This document shows positions 14,607 to 22,040 of a DNA stretch of 35,315 nt, in pieces; position 1 is the first letter of the stretch; the number at the start of each line of letters is the position of its first letter. The translations under genes were made by a program, and so were the position numbers. The stretch covers positions 1 through 35,315 of the forward strand of contig JBBRVU010000023.1 of NCBI GenBank assembly GCA_038246575.1, in the 5' to 3' direction. The stretch is from JACCUZ01 sp038246575 (GTDB lineage Bacteria; Actinomycetota; Actinomycetes; JACCUZ01). The notes under the pieces were generated by a model. It did no database searches, was not told where the DNA came from, and saw only the letters and a list, made by a program, of their open reading frames with translations.

Positions 14607-16118
14607 ATGACGCCGCTCGATCCACCAGAGGTCTTTGCGCCTCTCGGGCTCACCTTCGACGATGTCCTGCTGCTCCCCGGCGAGACCGACGTCGTGCCGG
14701 CCGAGGTCGACACCAGCTCACGGCTGACGAGGGAGATCTCGCTGCGCGTCCCGCTGGTCTCGGCTGCGATGGACACGGTCACCGAGGCCCGGATGGCGAT
14801 CGCGATGGCTCGCCAGGGCGGTCTCGGTGTGCTGCACCGCAACCTCTCGATCGAGGACCAGGCCTACCAGGTCGACCTGGTGAAGCGGACGCAGACCGGG
14901 ATGATCTCGAACCCGATCACGATCCACCCGAAGGCCACCCTCGAGGAGCTCGACGAGCGCTGCGGGCAGTACCGCGTCTCCGGCTTGCCCGTCGTCGACC
15001 AGGACCAGGTGCTCCTCGGCATCGTCACCAACCGCGACCTGCGCTTCACCCCGGTCGCGGAGTGGAGCACGACGCTGGTCAGCGACGTCATGACCCCGAT
15101 GCCGCTCATCATCGGTCACGACGGCATCGAGCGCGACGAGGCCACGTTGCTCCTGCGCCAGCACAAGCGCGAGCGGCTGCCGATCATCGACGCCGAGGGT
15201 CGGCTGACCGGGCTCATCACGGTGAAGGACTTCGTGAAGTCCGAGCAGTACCCCGATGCGATGAAGGACGGCGACGGGCGCCTCATGGTGGCCGCGGCGA
15301 TCGGCTACTTCGGCGATGCGTGGGAGCGGGCGACGACGCTGGTGGATGCCGGCGTCGACGTGCTGGTCGCTGACACCGCGCACGGGCACGTACGGCTGTT
15401 GCTCGACATGGTGCGGAGGCTCAAGTCCGAGGCGGCCACCCGGCACGTCCAGGTGATCGGCGGCAACGTTGCCACGCGAGCGGGCGCCCAGGCGTTCGTC
15501 GACGCCGGCGCCGACGCGGTGAAGGTCGGGGTGGGGCCGGGCTCGATCTGCACGACGCGCCTCGTCACTGGCGTCGGAGTGCCGCAGATCACCGCGGTCC
15601 ACGAGGCGTCGCTGGCGTGCAGACCCGCGGGTGTCCCCGTCATCGCCGACGGCGGCCTGCAGTTCTCCGGCGACATCGCCAAGGCCATCGTTGCCGGCGC
15701 CGAGTCGGTCATGGTCGGGTCGATGCTCGCCGGCTGCGACGAGAGCCCGGGCGAGGTCATCTTCGTCAACGGCAAGCAGTACAAGTCCTACCGGGGCATG
15801 GGGTCTCTCGGCGCGATGTCCTCCCGCGGCAAGAAGTCCTACTCCAAGGATCGCTACTTCCAGGCCGAGATCGACAGCGACGACAAGATCGTGCCCGAGG
15901 GAGTCGAGGGGCGCGTCGCCTACCGCGGCCCGCTGTCTGCCGTCGTACATCTGCTGGTTGGCGGCCTGCGTCAGTCGATGTTCTACGTCGGTGCCCGCAC
16001 CGTGCCCGACCTGCAGGACCGCGGACGCTTCGTCCGGATCACTGCGGCCAGTCTCAAGGAGAGTCACCCGCACGACATCCAGATGACCGTCGAGGCACCC
16101 AACTACCACTCCCTCTGA
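14607..16118 (+). CDS. guaB: IMP dehydrogenase
   Basis: This enzyme oxidises IMP to XMP with NAD+, the committed step of guanine nucleotide synthesis. The 503-residue protein has the (beta/alpha)8 barrel interrupted by a CBS-domain pair at about 105-225 (ISNPITIHPKATLEEL, SDVMTPMPLI, RLPIIDAEGRLTGLITVKD). The catalytic loop GPGSICTTR has Cys315, followed by VGVPQITAV, DGGLQFSGDIAKA and the mobile flap with its Arg-Tyr region SYRGMGSLGAM. All key residues are present. ATG 14607 is chosen from family length and the upstream GGAAGG; longer frames run into the anti-sigma gene. A hairpin follows before guaB3. Confidence 0.97.
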   Translation: MTPLDPPEVFAPLGLTFDDVLLLPGETDVVPAEVDTSSRLTREISLRVPLVSAAMDTVTEARMAIAMARQGGLGVLHRNLSIEDQAYQVDLVKRTQTGMISNPITIHPKATLEELDERCGQYRVSGLPVVDQDQVLLGIVTNRDLRFTPVAEWSTTLVSDVMTPMPLIIGHDGIERDEATLLLRQHKRERLPIIDAEGRLTGLITVKDFVKSEQYPDAMKDGDGRLMVAAAIGYFGDAWERATTLVDAGVDVLVADTAHGHVRLLLDMVRRLKSEAATRHVQVIGGNVATRAGAQAFVDAGADAVKVGVGPGSICTTRLVTGVGVPQITAVHEASLACRPAGVPVIADGGLQFSGDIAKAIVAGAESVMVGSMLAGCDESPGEVIFVNGKQYKSYRGMGSLGAMSSRGKKSYSKDRYFQAEIDSDDKIVPEGVEGRVAYRGPLSAVVHLLVGGLRQSMFYVGARTVPDLQDRGRFVRITAASLKESHPHDIQMTVEAPNYHSL

Positions 16119-16156
16119 CCCCACCCACCCCAGTTGTGGACTCCGGCGCACCGGAC

Positions 16157-16182
16157 ACGCCGACGTGGCGGTGTGTCGGCGT
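16157..16182 (+). terminator. hairpin between guaB and guaB3
   Basis: ACGCCGAC (16157-16164) pairs perfectly with GTCGGCGT (16175-16182), 10-base loop. No U-run; it could reduce read-through into guaB3. Confidence 0.45.
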
Positions 16183-16215
16183 CCACGAGATCGTGAGAGG
16201 ACCGAGCACCGACCG

Positions 16216-16254
16216 ATGGCGGCGATGGTGATGGCGATGGTGATGGTGAAGTGA
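16216..16254 (+). CDS. putative 12-codon leader ORF overlapping guaB3
   Basis: ATG 16216 opens a frame of only 12 codons that reads MAAMVMAMVMVK and then TGA. The TGA overlaps the guaB3 GTG as GTGA, the same 4-bp overlap used between real genes in this window. Nearly every codon is itself ATG or GTG, because the DNA is a GAT/GGT/GGC trinucleotide run. A GAGAGG lies at 16195-16200, 15 bases upstream, a little far. It could be a coupling peptide for guaB3 translation or just a product of the repeat. Confidence 0.35.
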   Translation: MAAMVMAMVMVK

Positions 16255-17360
16255 CCGAGATTGAGATCGGCCGGGGCAAGCGCGGCCGGGCGGCGTACGG
16301 CTTCGACGACATCGCCATCGTGCCCAGCCGGCGCACGCGCGACCCCGAGGAGGTCTCGGTCGCCTGGCAGATCGACGCCTACCGGTTCGAGATCCCGGTG
16401 CTCGCCGCTCCGATGGACTCGGTCGTCTCGCCGCAGACCGCGATCGAGATTGGTCGACTGGGTGGCGTCGGGGTGCTCAACCTCGAGGGCCTGTGGACCA
16501 GGTACGACGACCCGGAGCCGTTGCTCGAGGAGATCGCCGGGCTCGAGGAGGGAGATACCACCAGGCGGATGCAGGAGATCTACGAGGCGCCGATCCAGCC
16601 GGAGCTGGTCGCCGCGCGGATCGCCGAGGTGCGAGCGGCCGGCGTGACGGTCGCGGCAGCGCTGCCCCCGCAACACACCGCTCAGCTGTGGAAGACCGTG
16701 GTCGACGCCGGGGTGGACCTGTTCGTCATCCGGGGGACGACCGTCAGCGCCGAGCACGTCTCCGGCCAGGCCGAACCGCTCAACCTCAAACAGTTCATCT
16801 ACGAGCTGGACGTTCCGGTCATCGTCGGCGGTTGCGCGACCTACCAGGCAGCCCTGCACCTGATGCGTACGGGCGCGGCGGGGGTGCTCGTGGGGTTCGG
16901 CGGCGGCGCCTCCCACACGACGCGCACCGTGCTCGGTGTCGCCGTCCCGATGGCGTCAGCGGTGGCCGACGTGCACGCGGCACGGCGCGACTACCTCGAC
17001 GAGTCAGGCGGCCGCTACGTCCACGTCATCGCCGACGGCGGCGTGGGGCTCTCCGGTGACGTGTCCAAGGCCATCGCCTGCGGTGCCGACGCCGTGATGG
17101 TCGGCTCGCCGCTCGCCCGTGCCACCGAGGCGCCGGGCCGCGGCTTCCACTGGGGCAGCGAGGCCCACCACGGCGAGCTGCCCCGGGGCGAGCGGGTCAA
17201 GGTCGGCACGGTGGGGCCGCTGCGGGAGGTCCTGTTCGGGCCGTCGCGGGTCAGTGACGGGTCGATGAACTTCGTTGGTGCGCTGCGGCGGGCCATGGCG
17301 ACGACCGGCTACTCCGACCTCAAGGAGTTCCAGCGCGTCGAGGTCACCGTCGCCCGCTGA
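16251..17360 (+). CDS. guaB3: GuaB3, IMP dehydrogenase-related protein without catalytic Cys
   Basis: The 369-residue barrel lacks CBS domains and matches the actinobacterial GuaB3 family: ETEIEIGRGKR-like start, FDDIAIVPSRRTRDPEEV, PVLAAPMDSVVSP and a C-terminal GSMNFVGALRRAM. Aligned on the IMP dehydrogenase loop GPGSICTTR, this protein reads GGGASHTTR (His222 in place of the catalytic Cys), followed by the matching block TVLGVAVPMASAV. It therefore cannot use the standard thioimidate mechanism at that position. GuaB3 in some bacteria has been linked to GMP reductase-like activity; the role in actinobacteria is not settled. The GTG start has no classic Shine-Dalgarno, only the GAT/GGT repeat upstream. 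Confidence 0.88.
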   Translation: MTEIEIGRGKRGRAAYGFDDIAIVPSRRTRDPEEVSVAWQIDAYRFEIPVLAAPMDSVVSPQTAIEIGRLGGVGVLNLEGLWTRYDDPEPLLEEIAGLEEGDTTRRMQEIYEAPIQPELVAARIAEVRAAGVTVAAALPPQHTAQLWKTVVDAGVDLFVIRGTTVSAEHVSGQAEPLNLKQFIYELDVPVIVGGCATYQAALHLMRTGAAGVLVGFGGGASHTTRTVLGVAVPMASAVADVHAARRDYLDESGGRYVHVIADGGVGLSGDVSKAIACGADAVMVGSPLARATEAPGRGFHWGSEAHHGELPRGERVKVGTVGPLREVLFGPSRVSDGSMNFVGALRRAMATTGYSDLKEFQRVEVTVAR

Positions 17361-17417
17361 CTGGTTCGCGGGTCGCCCAGGGCCGTCGGCAGGGCGACTC
17401 CGTGCCGGGAATCGCGT

Positions 17418-17464
17418 GATCGGAGCGCGCCGGCGCCACGTCACGGCGCCGGTCTGCTCCGATC
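17418..17464. terminator. bidirectional terminator guaB3 / lipoprotein
   Basis: Outer arms GATCGGAGC (17418-17426) and GCTCCGATC (17456-17464), inner arms CCGGCGCC (17430-17437) and GGCGCCGG (17445-17452), 7-base loop. It is very stable and lies between convergent genes. Confidence 0.85.
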
Positions 17465-17489
17465 ATGAAGAATCCGGCAGCTGCCTGAC

Positions 17490-17999
17490 TCAGCAGGAGG
17501 CGAGGATCGCGGCCGCGGCGGCGAGCAGCTCGGCGCGAACCGGGTCCTGCTCTCCCTCCGCGACCACGACCTGCTGGCCGCCCGAACGCACCCGGTAGGT
17601 GAATCCGTCAGCGATCGCCTCGCGGCTCCCGGATGCTGGCACGGTGCCGAGATCGAGCGCCTGCAGCTGCTGGACCGCCTGGGCATCGGGCCGGCACATG
17701 CGGATCGCCTCGGACCTGTCGATGAGGCGTGTCTGGCCGTCGGCGGCGACGCGCACGGTGTCGCGTACGCCGGCGATGCCGCCACTGCGCACGATCAGCA
17801 TCGTTCCCGCCCCCGGTGCGGAGGCCGACGCCGGCACAGACGCGGTCGCCGGTCCCGCCGAGACGGCATCCTCGCTCGACGAACCGCAGGCCGCGACCGC
17901 CGCGGCCATCGCGAGGGCGCAGAGCGCCAGGGCCGCGGTCCGGGAGCACCTCGGGGCGGTGCGGACCGCGCCACCGGCAGGCCCATCCAGCGTCGACAT
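17490..17999 (-). CDS. secreted lipoprotein, possible emfourin-like
   Basis: The 169-residue product has a lipoprotein signal: an Arg-containing N-region, hydrophobic ALALCALAMAAAVAAC and the lipobox Ala-Ala-Cys at about residue 38, then a Ser/Ala/Pro linker. The folded part starts with TMLIVRSGGIAGVRDTVRV and ends AAAAILASC. The GG-x-AG strand resembles small inhibitors of the emfourin type (M4 metallopeptidase inhibitors), but this is a weak impression only. The C-terminal Cys could pair with C-containing MCRP. The ATG is 6 bases from a TAGGGT -10 on the minus strand, so the message is probably leaderless. It is divergent from glpD with only 22 bp between. Confidence 0.72.
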   Translation of the reverse strand: MSTLDGPAGGAVRTAPRCSRTAALALCALAMAAAVAACGSSSEDAVSAGPATASVPASASAPGAGTMLIVRSGGIAGVRDTVRVAADGQTRLIDRSEAIRMCRPDAQAVQQLQALDLGTVPASGSREAIADGFTYRVRSGGQQVVVAEGEQDPVRAELLAAAAAILASC

Positions 18000-18005
18000 G
18001 ACCCG

Positions 18006-18015
18006 ACCCTAGGCT
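18006..18015. promoter_or_regulatory. overlapping divergent -10 boxes (lipoprotein / glpD)
   Basis: Plus strand TAGGCT (18010-18015) is 6 bases before GTG 18022. Minus strand TAGGGT (18006-18011) is 6 bases before the ATG at 17999. The boxes share the two central TA pairs, so the two promoters should exclude each other. Confidence 0.6.
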
Positions 18016-18021
18016 GTTCGG

Positions 18022-19800
18022 GTGTCCGTATCCCAGGTCCCCTCGAGCCACCAGGCGCCGTCGGTTCCCCAGGTCGCGTCGGGTCCGCACGTGCCGTCGA
18101 GCAGCCTAGGACCGGCCGCCCGGCAGGCGGTGCTCGACACCGTGCCCCAGCAGGAGCTCGACGTCGTGGTGGTGGGCGGTGGTGTGGTCGGCGCCGGGGC
18201 TGCCCTCGACGCTGCGACCCGCGGGCTCTCGGTCGCGCTGTTCGAGGCGCGTGACTGGGCCAGCGGGACCTCCAGCCGGTCGAGCAAGCTGATCCATGGC
18301 GGGTTGCGCTACCTGGAGATGCTCGACTTCGGGCTGGTGCGCGAGGCGTTGCACGAGCGCGGGTTGCTCGTCCAGCGGCTGGCTCCGCACCTGGTGCGGC
18401 CGGTGCCGTTCCTCTACCCGCTCAAGCATCGCGTGTGGGAGCGGTTCTACGCGGGTGCGGGGGTCGCGCTCTACGACGCGATGGCGATCTCGTCGGGGAC
18501 GGCCACCGGTCTGCCGCGCCATCGGCACCTCACCCGGCGCGGTGCGCGCCGCGAGTGCCCGTCGCTGCGCAAGGACGCGCTTGTCGGGGCGCTGCAGTAC
18601 TACGACGCCCAGGTGGACGACGCGCGGCACACCATGACCGTCGTTCGGACAGCCGCGGCTTACGGCGCGCTGTGCTCGTCCCGGGCCCGGGTGACCGGCT
18701 TCCTACGTGAAGGGGAGCGAGTGACCGGGGTGCGGGTGCGTGACCTCGAGTCCGGTCGCGACCTCGAGGTCAGGGCCCGTCAGGTCGTCAACGCCACCGG
18801 GGTCTGGACCGACGACACGCAGGCAATGGTGGGGGAGCGTGGTCAGTTCCACGTCACCGCCTCCAAGGGTGTGCACCTCGTCGTGCCCAGGGACCGGATC
18901 CAGTCCTCGACCGGGCTGATCCTGCGTACCGAGAAGAGCGTGCTCTTCGTCATCCCGTGGGGCCGGCACTGGATCATCGGCACGACCGACACCGGCTGGT
19001 CTCTCGACAAGGCGCACCCGGCGGCGTCCAGCACCGACATCGACTACCTGCTCTCCCACGTCAACGAGGTTCTGGTCACGCCGCTGACCCGCGAGGACGT
19101 CGAGGGCGTGTACGCCGGGCTTCGACCCTTGCTGTCCGGCGAGTCGGAGCTGACCTCGAAGCTCTCCCGCGAGCACACCGTGGCGCACCCGGCACCCGGT
19201 CTGGTGGTCGTCGCCGGCGGCAAGTACACGACGTACCGCGTCATGGCCAAGGACGCGATCGACGCCGTCAGCCACGGCCTGGACGGGAAGGTCCCGCCGT
19301 GCTGCACCGACCGGGTGCCGCTGTCCGGGGCCGAGGGGTATGCCGCGATGTGGAACGCCCGGGCCCGGTTCGCCGCGCAGCACGGACTGCACGTGGCGCG
19401 CGTCGAGCACCTGCTGCAGCGTTACGGGTCGCTGGTGCACGAGGTGCTCGCTGTCGTCGACGAGGACCCTGAGCTCGGCAAGGCGCTGACCGGCGCCGAG
19501 GACTACCTGCGCGCGGAGGTCGTCTACGCAGCGTCGCACGAGGGGGCCCGCCACCTCGACGACGTGCTCACCCGGCGGACCCGCATCTCGATCGAGACCT
19601 TCGACCGGGGGCTGGCTGCCGCGCCGGTCGCCGCGGAGCTGATGGCGTCAGTGCTCGGCTGGAGTGATGACCAGGTGGCCAAGGAGGTCGAGCACTACAC
19701 GGCCCGCGTCGAGGCCGAGCGGCTGTCGCAGCAGCAGCCCGATGACCAGACGGCCGACTCGGCGCGGCTGGGCGCTCCGGAGATCGTGCCACTGACCTGA
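18022..19800 (+). CDS. glpD: aerobic glycerol-3-phosphate dehydrogenase
   Basis: GlpD oxidises sn-glycerol-3-phosphate to dihydroxyacetone phosphate and passes electrons to quinone at the membrane. The 592-residue protein has the FAD dinucleotide motif VVVVGGGVVGAG (48-59), SRSSKLIHGGLRYLE, VNATGVWTDD, and the substrate-site blocks PWGRHWIIGTTDTGW, GLRPLL and VVAGGKYTTYR. The C-terminal helical domain follows. The first 28 residues are a Ser/Val/Pro-rich low-complexity extension (SQVPSS, PSVPQVAS, PHVPSS) not usual for GlpD. The leaderless -10 geometry at GTG 18022 supports including it. No other glycerol gene (glpK, glpF) is in the window. A large hairpin terminates it. Confidence 0.94.
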   Translation: MSVSQVPSSHQAPSVPQVASGPHVPSSSLGPAARQAVLDTVPQQELDVVVVGGGVVGAGAALDAATRGLSVALFEARDWASGTSSRSSKLIHGGLRYLEMLDFGLVREALHERGLLVQRLAPHLVRPVPFLYPLKHRVWERFYAGAGVALYDAMAISSGTATGLPRHRHLTRRGARRECPSLRKDALVGALQYYDAQVDDARHTMTVVRTAAAYGALCSSRARVTGFLREGERVTGVRVRDLESGRDLEVRARQVVNATGVWTDDTQAMVGERGQFHVTASKGVHLVVPRDRIQSSTGLILRTEKSVLFVIPWGRHWIIGTTDTGWSLDKAHPAASSTDIDYLLSHVNEVLVTPLTREDVEGVYAGLRPLLSGESELTSKLSREHTVAHPAPGLVVVAGGKYTTYRVMAKDAIDAVSHGLDGKVPPCCTDRVPLSGAEGYAAMWNARARFAAQHGLHVARVEHLLQRYGSLVHEVLAVVDEDPELGKALTGAEDYLRAEVVYAASHEGARHLDDVLTRRTRISIETFDRGLAAAPVAAELMASVLGWSDDQVAKEVEHYTARVEAERLSQQQPDDQTADSARLGAPEIVPLT

Positions 19801-19829
19801 GGCGCCGGGCGTGACGGCTGCAATGGCTC

Positions 19830-19876
19830 GGTTGGCGGGGCTACGACACGGTTAACGTGTCGCAGCTCCGCCAACC
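19830..19876. terminator. 20-bp stem bidirectional terminator
   Basis: The arm at 19830-19849 pairs with 19857-19876 around the 7-base loop GGTTAAC, with only two non-Watson-Crick positions (one can be G-U, the other U-G on the opposite strand). The right arm also encodes the last residues of the minus-strand gene. Confidence 0.85.
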
Positions 19877-20388
19877 CGGCGTGTCGCGCGCAGTGCTGCC
19901 GCCTCCGTCGCGCACTGGACCTGCAGGTGGGCGATGTCGGCAGCGTCGAAGCCGGCGGCGTCGGAGAGCCCGTCGACCAGCCGCGCGGCGGCGACACCGA
20001 GGACAGCTGCCCGGTCCCGCGGCCCGGGCAGACCGGTGGCAACCCGAGCGGGGTCGGGCTGGGTCTCGAGCAGCCGCAGCTCGCCGTCGACCCGATGGGC
20101 AGCCGTCTCCAGCCGGGCCAGCAGGGACGGCACGTCGCCGACCGGGACGTCGATCGCGCGGGACACGGCCAGCGCCTTCCGAGCGCCGGTCACCGACCGC
20201 TCGAGGTCCCTGCGCAGCCGGGCGATGTCGCCCGTCGTCCCGCCTGTGTAGGCACGGGCGGCGAGCCGGCCACGTTCGCGGGCCGCGAGCAGCCGGCGGC
20301 CCACCGCGCGGGTGGTGGTCAGCACCAGGGCGACCACGGCGCAGGACGCGAAGGCAAGGGTGGCGACGAACGCGAGCAACAGCTCCAT
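19852..20388 (-). CDS. membrane-anchored protein of unknown function
   Basis: The 178-residue product starts with a hydrophobic span (residues 3-24, LLLAFVATLAFASCAVVALVL) and an Arg-rich stop-transfer (TTRAVGRRLLAARERGR). A helical, charged cytoplasmic part follows, with heptad-like stretches around RLRRDLERSVTGARKALAV and SLLARLETAAHRVDGELRLL. This suggests a single-pass anchor plus coiled coil. I recognise no family. ATG 20386-20388 lies 6 bases after a TAGGCT box, so it is probably leaderless. It converges on glpD and its final codons lie inside the shared terminator. Confidence 0.72.
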   Translation of the reverse strand: MELLLAFVATLAFASCAVVALVLTTTRAVGRRLLAARERGRLAARAYTGGTTGDIARLRRDLERSVTGARKALAVSRAIDVPVGDVPSLLARLETAAHRVDGELRLLETQPDPARVATGLPGPRDRAAVLGVAAARLVDGLSDAAGFDAADIAHLQVQCATEAAALRATRRVGGAATR

Positions 20389-20394
20389 GGGCCG

Positions 20395-20400
20395 AGCCTA
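20395..20400 (-). promoter_or_regulatory. -10 box of leaderless membrane-protein gene
   Basis: Minus-strand TAGGCT, 6 bases before the ATG ending at 20388: identical hexamer and spacing to the glpD promoter. Confidence 0.5.
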
Positions 20401-20542
20401 CGGCGCCGCCGCCGCGCTGACATCTGCGCCGGCCGAGGTGGCCGGCGAAGGTGGCGGCCGGGTTGACCCCGGCCCGGTCAGCACCTGGCTACCGGCCGGT
20501 AACTCGGACCATGCCGCTGCACACCGCCGCAGTTCCCCGGCT

Positions 20543-21005
20543 TGGATCGGTGTGCTGGCCACGTCCGGGCAGTCGGTGACGACCCGGGTTCCGTCCACGG
20601 GCGAGCCCCTGGCCGAGCTGCCGCTTTCCACGCCCGAGGACGTCGAGGCGGCGTACGCCGTGGCCCGTGCCAACGACTCGACGTACGGACTCAACGCGAG
20701 CATCTGGACGCGTGACGTCGCGCGCGGCCGCCGGCTGGCCGCCCGGGTCGAGACGGGCACCGTGAGCATCAACGAGTCCTACATTGCGACGTGGGGTGCC
20801 ACCGGCGGCCCCGATGGGTGGCCGCAAGGACAGCGGGCTCGGCCGGCGGCACGGCCGCGAGGGACTGCTGAAGTACACGGAGGCGCAGACTGTGGCCGTG
20901 CAGCGGCTCGTCGGCTTCGCGCCCCCGGCCGCCGTGCCTTTCGACCGGTGGGCGGCGGGCTTCACCGGTGCTTTGCGGGTCATGAAGGCACTCGGGCGGC
21001 GATGA
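20543..21005 (+). pseudogene. aldehyde (succinate-semialdehyde) dehydrogenase remnant
   Basis: Two ends of an ALDH/GabD-type gene are joined. The first part reads SVTTRVPSTGEPLAELPLST and PEDVEAAYAVARA, the N-terminus. It runs at about 20673 straight into NDSTYGLNASIWTRD, a block from near the C-terminus, so the central part with the catalytic Glu and Cys, of the order of 350 residues, is gone. After GTVSINESYIATWGATG a one-base insertion (an extra G at 20807-20808) shifts the frame. The homologous sequence then continues as APMGGRKDSGLGRRHGREG and LLKYTEAQTVAVQRLVGF, to a TGA at 21003-21005. With both an internal deletion and a frameshift the gene is dead. The exact 5' limit is unclear; 20401-20542 shows nothing convincing. 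Confidence 0.85.
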
Positions 21006-21055
21006 GCCCTACCGGCGGGTGACGCCTGTCACCGCGTACGCACCGGCCACCGGGG

Positions 21056-21061
21056 TAGAGG
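21056..21061 (+). promoter_or_regulatory. weak -10 box of SDR gene
   Basis: TAGAGG, 7 bases before ATG 21069; it lacks the final T of the other boxes in this window, so support is weak. Confidence 0.25.
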
Positions 21062-21068
21062 CGCAACC

Positions 21069-22031
21069 ATGACCCTCACCCTGCTGCCCGGCTGGACCAC
21101 CGCGGACATCCCGGACCTCACCGGGAGGCGAGCGGTCGTCACCGGCGGGAACTCCGGTCTCGGCCTGCAGACGGCGCTGGAGCTCGCCCGGGCGGGCGCC
21201 AGTGTCGTGCTCACCTCGCGGGACGCGGCCAAGGGCGCCGAGGCGGTAGGCGAGGTCCTCGCGCAGGTGCCCGGTGCCACTGTCGAGGCGGCCCCGCTGG
21301 ACCTGGCCGACCTCGCGTCGGTGCGCGCGTTCGCCGACGCCGAGGGTGCCGCTCCGCTGGACGTGCTGGTGAACAACGCCGGGGTGATGGCGGTGCCTCC
21401 GCGCCGGACCGCCGACGATTTCGAGCTACAGCTGGGCACCAACCACCTGGGGCCGTTCGCGCTGACCGGGCTGCTGCTGCCCGCGCTGCTCCGCGCGCAG
21501 GCGCCGCGGGTCGTGACCGTCAGCAGCATGGCGCACTGGTTCGGCTCGATGAACTTCGCCGACCTGATGTTCGACCGGAAGTACGAGCCCTGGGCGGCCT
21601 ACAGCCGGTCCAAGCTGGCCAACCTGCTGTTCATGCGCGAGCTCGACCGCCGAGCCAAGGCCGCCGGGCTCCCGCTGGTGAGCGCGGCAGCGCACCCTGG
21701 CTATGCGCGCACCAACCTGCAGTCCACGGGTGCCCGAATGGCCGGGCGCAAGGGGACCGAACAGGTCATCGGCGTGGCCACGGCGCTGCTCGGCCAGAGC
21801 GCCGCGACCGGCGCGCTGCCGCAGCTACGTGCGGCCACCGACCCCGAGGTCAATGGCGGCGACTACTTCGGCCCGCGGGGGGTCGCGCAGCAGCGCGGGC
21901 TGCCCAAGCCGGTGAAGATCAGCGCCAACGGGCGCGACGACACCGCGGCCCGGCTGCTGTGGGAGGCATCCGAGCAGCTCACCGGAGTGCAGTACGAGGC
22001 GCTCGCCCGACCGGCCGACCCCACCGGCTGA
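21069..22031 (+). CDS. short-chain dehydrogenase/reductase
   Basis: The 320-residue classical SDR has a NAD(P)-binding TGGNSGLG (about 25-32), the NNAG motif, a catalytic Ser in VTVSSMAHW and the YSRSK active-site Tyr/Lys. SRD after the second strand suggests an NADP(H) preference. The shape resembles the retinol-dehydrogenase/protochlorophyllide-reductase-like group often called simply SDR oxidoreductase in actinobacteria. The substrate is unknown. No Shine-Dalgarno is obvious before ATG 21069. It lies right after the ALDH remnant, and the GNAT gene converges on it with a 9-bp gap; no functional link is evident. Confidence 0.88.
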   Translation: MTLTLLPGWTTADIPDLTGRRAVVTGGNSGLGLQTALELARAGASVVLTSRDAAKGAEAVGEVLAQVPGATVEAAPLDLADLASVRAFADAEGAAPLDVLVNNAGVMAVPPRRTADDFELQLGTNHLGPFALTGLLLPALLRAQAPRVVTVSSMAHWFGSMNFADLMFDRKYEPWAAYSRSKLANLLFMRELDRRAKAAGLPLVSAAAHPGYARTNLQSTGARMAGRKGTEQVIGVATALLGQSAATGALPQLRAATDPEVNGGDYFGPRGVAQQRGLPKPVKISANGRDDTAARLLWEASEQLTGVQYEALARPADPTG

Positions 22032-22040
22032 CCGGTCGGC

